Origin: Stichopus chloronotus
Lineage: Eukaryota > Echinodermata > Holothuroidea > Aspidochirotida > Stichopodidae
NCBI GenBank assembly: GCA_021234535.1
Contig: CM037846.1
Span: 15,822,150 to 15,886,149, forward strand
Direction of reading: 5' to 3'
DNA length: 64,000 nt
Under the pieces are notes generated by a model that was not told where the DNA came from, searched no databases, and worked only from the letters and a program-made list of their open reading frames with translations. Shown here in pieces: positions 63,063-64,000 of the stretch. The position numbers and the translations under genes are program-made. How positions within the stretch are numbered: position 1 is the stretch's first letter; each line of letters starts with the position of its first letter.

Positions 63063-64000
63063 CTGTTGACAAAAAAAATATCAAAGAAGGAAGGTCTATG
63101 AAAAAAAATGACATCCACTTGATCAATGCCAAACAAAGAATCAACAAAGAACAAAACTGATGCTGCCCCTGTGACCTGATATAAGATGGAATCCTTTGTA
63201 AGTACTACAAAAAGCGATTGGAGATCTTACGAAGAAAAGGTCTGTGACAGGCAAGCTACTGCAACGATACAATCCTTGTAATTACAACTGCTGTAATGTA
63301 TGATATTTCTCATTTGTTTAGTGTCTCCCACTGGACATACGCTTACACTAATCAAAGCTGGTTACTGGGCATTTCATTGATGGATATTTACCATTACAAA
63401 GAAAAGCATGTTAATATTTATTACTAATGAATGGAATATTTGTATGTACATGATTACCAAGCATAACAATTTTTCACCATAGCACTGATGTTGATTACAG
63501 ACTATTTCAGTAATTGCTTGCCAATTCATTGATATTACGTACTGTTTCAGTAACAAGTAGGCAAAATTAGGGGTTATTCACCCCTCCTTGCTCGAATCTT
63601 TATAGGCAACAGTATTCACCATTTCACTGATGATTATTGAACATTTCACTGATGATTATTCCACACTTTCAAAGAGTCTTCTTCAATGTTTCCAAGATGA
63701 ATATTCAACATTCCAAAAGATGGTTATTCATCAACGATAACAACCAGCCAGTCATTACGTTACACCATTGATGAATATTCACACTTTCTGGAGATGACAA
63801 ACTTTAACATTGACAGTATGGCTGAATATCACATAATATTGCATATGAGGGGAAAGTCTTCATGAGACAAAATTTTCATAAAAAGACAAAGGAAAATTAC
63901 TCTGAGATTGGGTGTGAGGATGAAAGGTTAATAAACCATGCTGGACTGTGCTTTAACTGAACGATAATGCGCGATCAGGGGTTAATGCAAGTGATGCATA
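63063..64000 (-). other. TRRAP intron, truncated by window end
   Basis: Starts at the GTCAACAG acceptor and continues past the window. It holds AT-rich DNA with scattered TTCACTGATGATTATT-type short repeats around 63,620-63,780. No exon seen. Confidence 0.7.

Noticed and set aside
1..64000. CRISPR arrays, operons, prophage or other prokaryotic systems
   Set aside because: The window is clearly eukaryotic; the tandem arrays have no spacer-repeat alternation and the genes contain spliceosomal introns.

Overview
This window is eukaryotic nuclear DNA from an animal, most likely a marine invertebrate. Reasons: genes split by GT-AG introns, coding exons at well under 3% of the bases, AT-rich non-coding DNA, and many microsatellites, minisatellites and small inverted-repeat elements. 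The two recognisable proteins are clearly metazoan and fairly close to vertebrate orthologues. That fits a deuterostome such as an echinoderm or hemichordate, but the sequence does not settle the phylum.

Layout. (1) About 1-44,365: no recognisable conserved coding exon. It probably lies in the very large second intron of an ERG-type potassium channel gene that runs on the minus strand. It carries at least thirteen copies or ends of one foldback (inverted-repeat) element family, a 30-bp minisatellite, a GAT microsatellite, a larger inverted-repeat element, a tRNA-like SINE candidate and a few unassigned open frames. (2) 44,366-48,807, minus: the first two coding exons of the ERG (KCNH2/6/7 class) channel. 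They encode the N-terminal cap and most of the PAS domain and are split by a 4.1-kb intron holding a 256-bp foldback element. (3) About 49,500-53,900: a higher-order tandem array built from ~182-bp and ~400-bp units, with the whole block present twice. (4) 57,497-57,730, plus: a probable 3'-terminal exon of an unidentified gene, with a poly(A) signal at 57,874. (5) 59,716-63,062, minus: the last five coding exons of TRRAP, the PIKK-family pseudokinase scaffold of histone acetyltransferase complexes, ending in the FATC tail. Just beyond its stop codon lies a ~53-bp minisatellite that looks like a copy of the last coding bases of TRRAP itself.

The plus-strand gene and TRRAP converge tail to tail. 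ERG is transcribed away from both. Nothing here suggests an operon or functional cluster: a neuronal/muscle ion channel and a chromatin scaffold are simply neighbours. The most unusual signals are the TRRAP-derived minisatellite, the one-directional foldback family whose termini contain a perfect splice-donor consensus, and the two-unit higher-order array.
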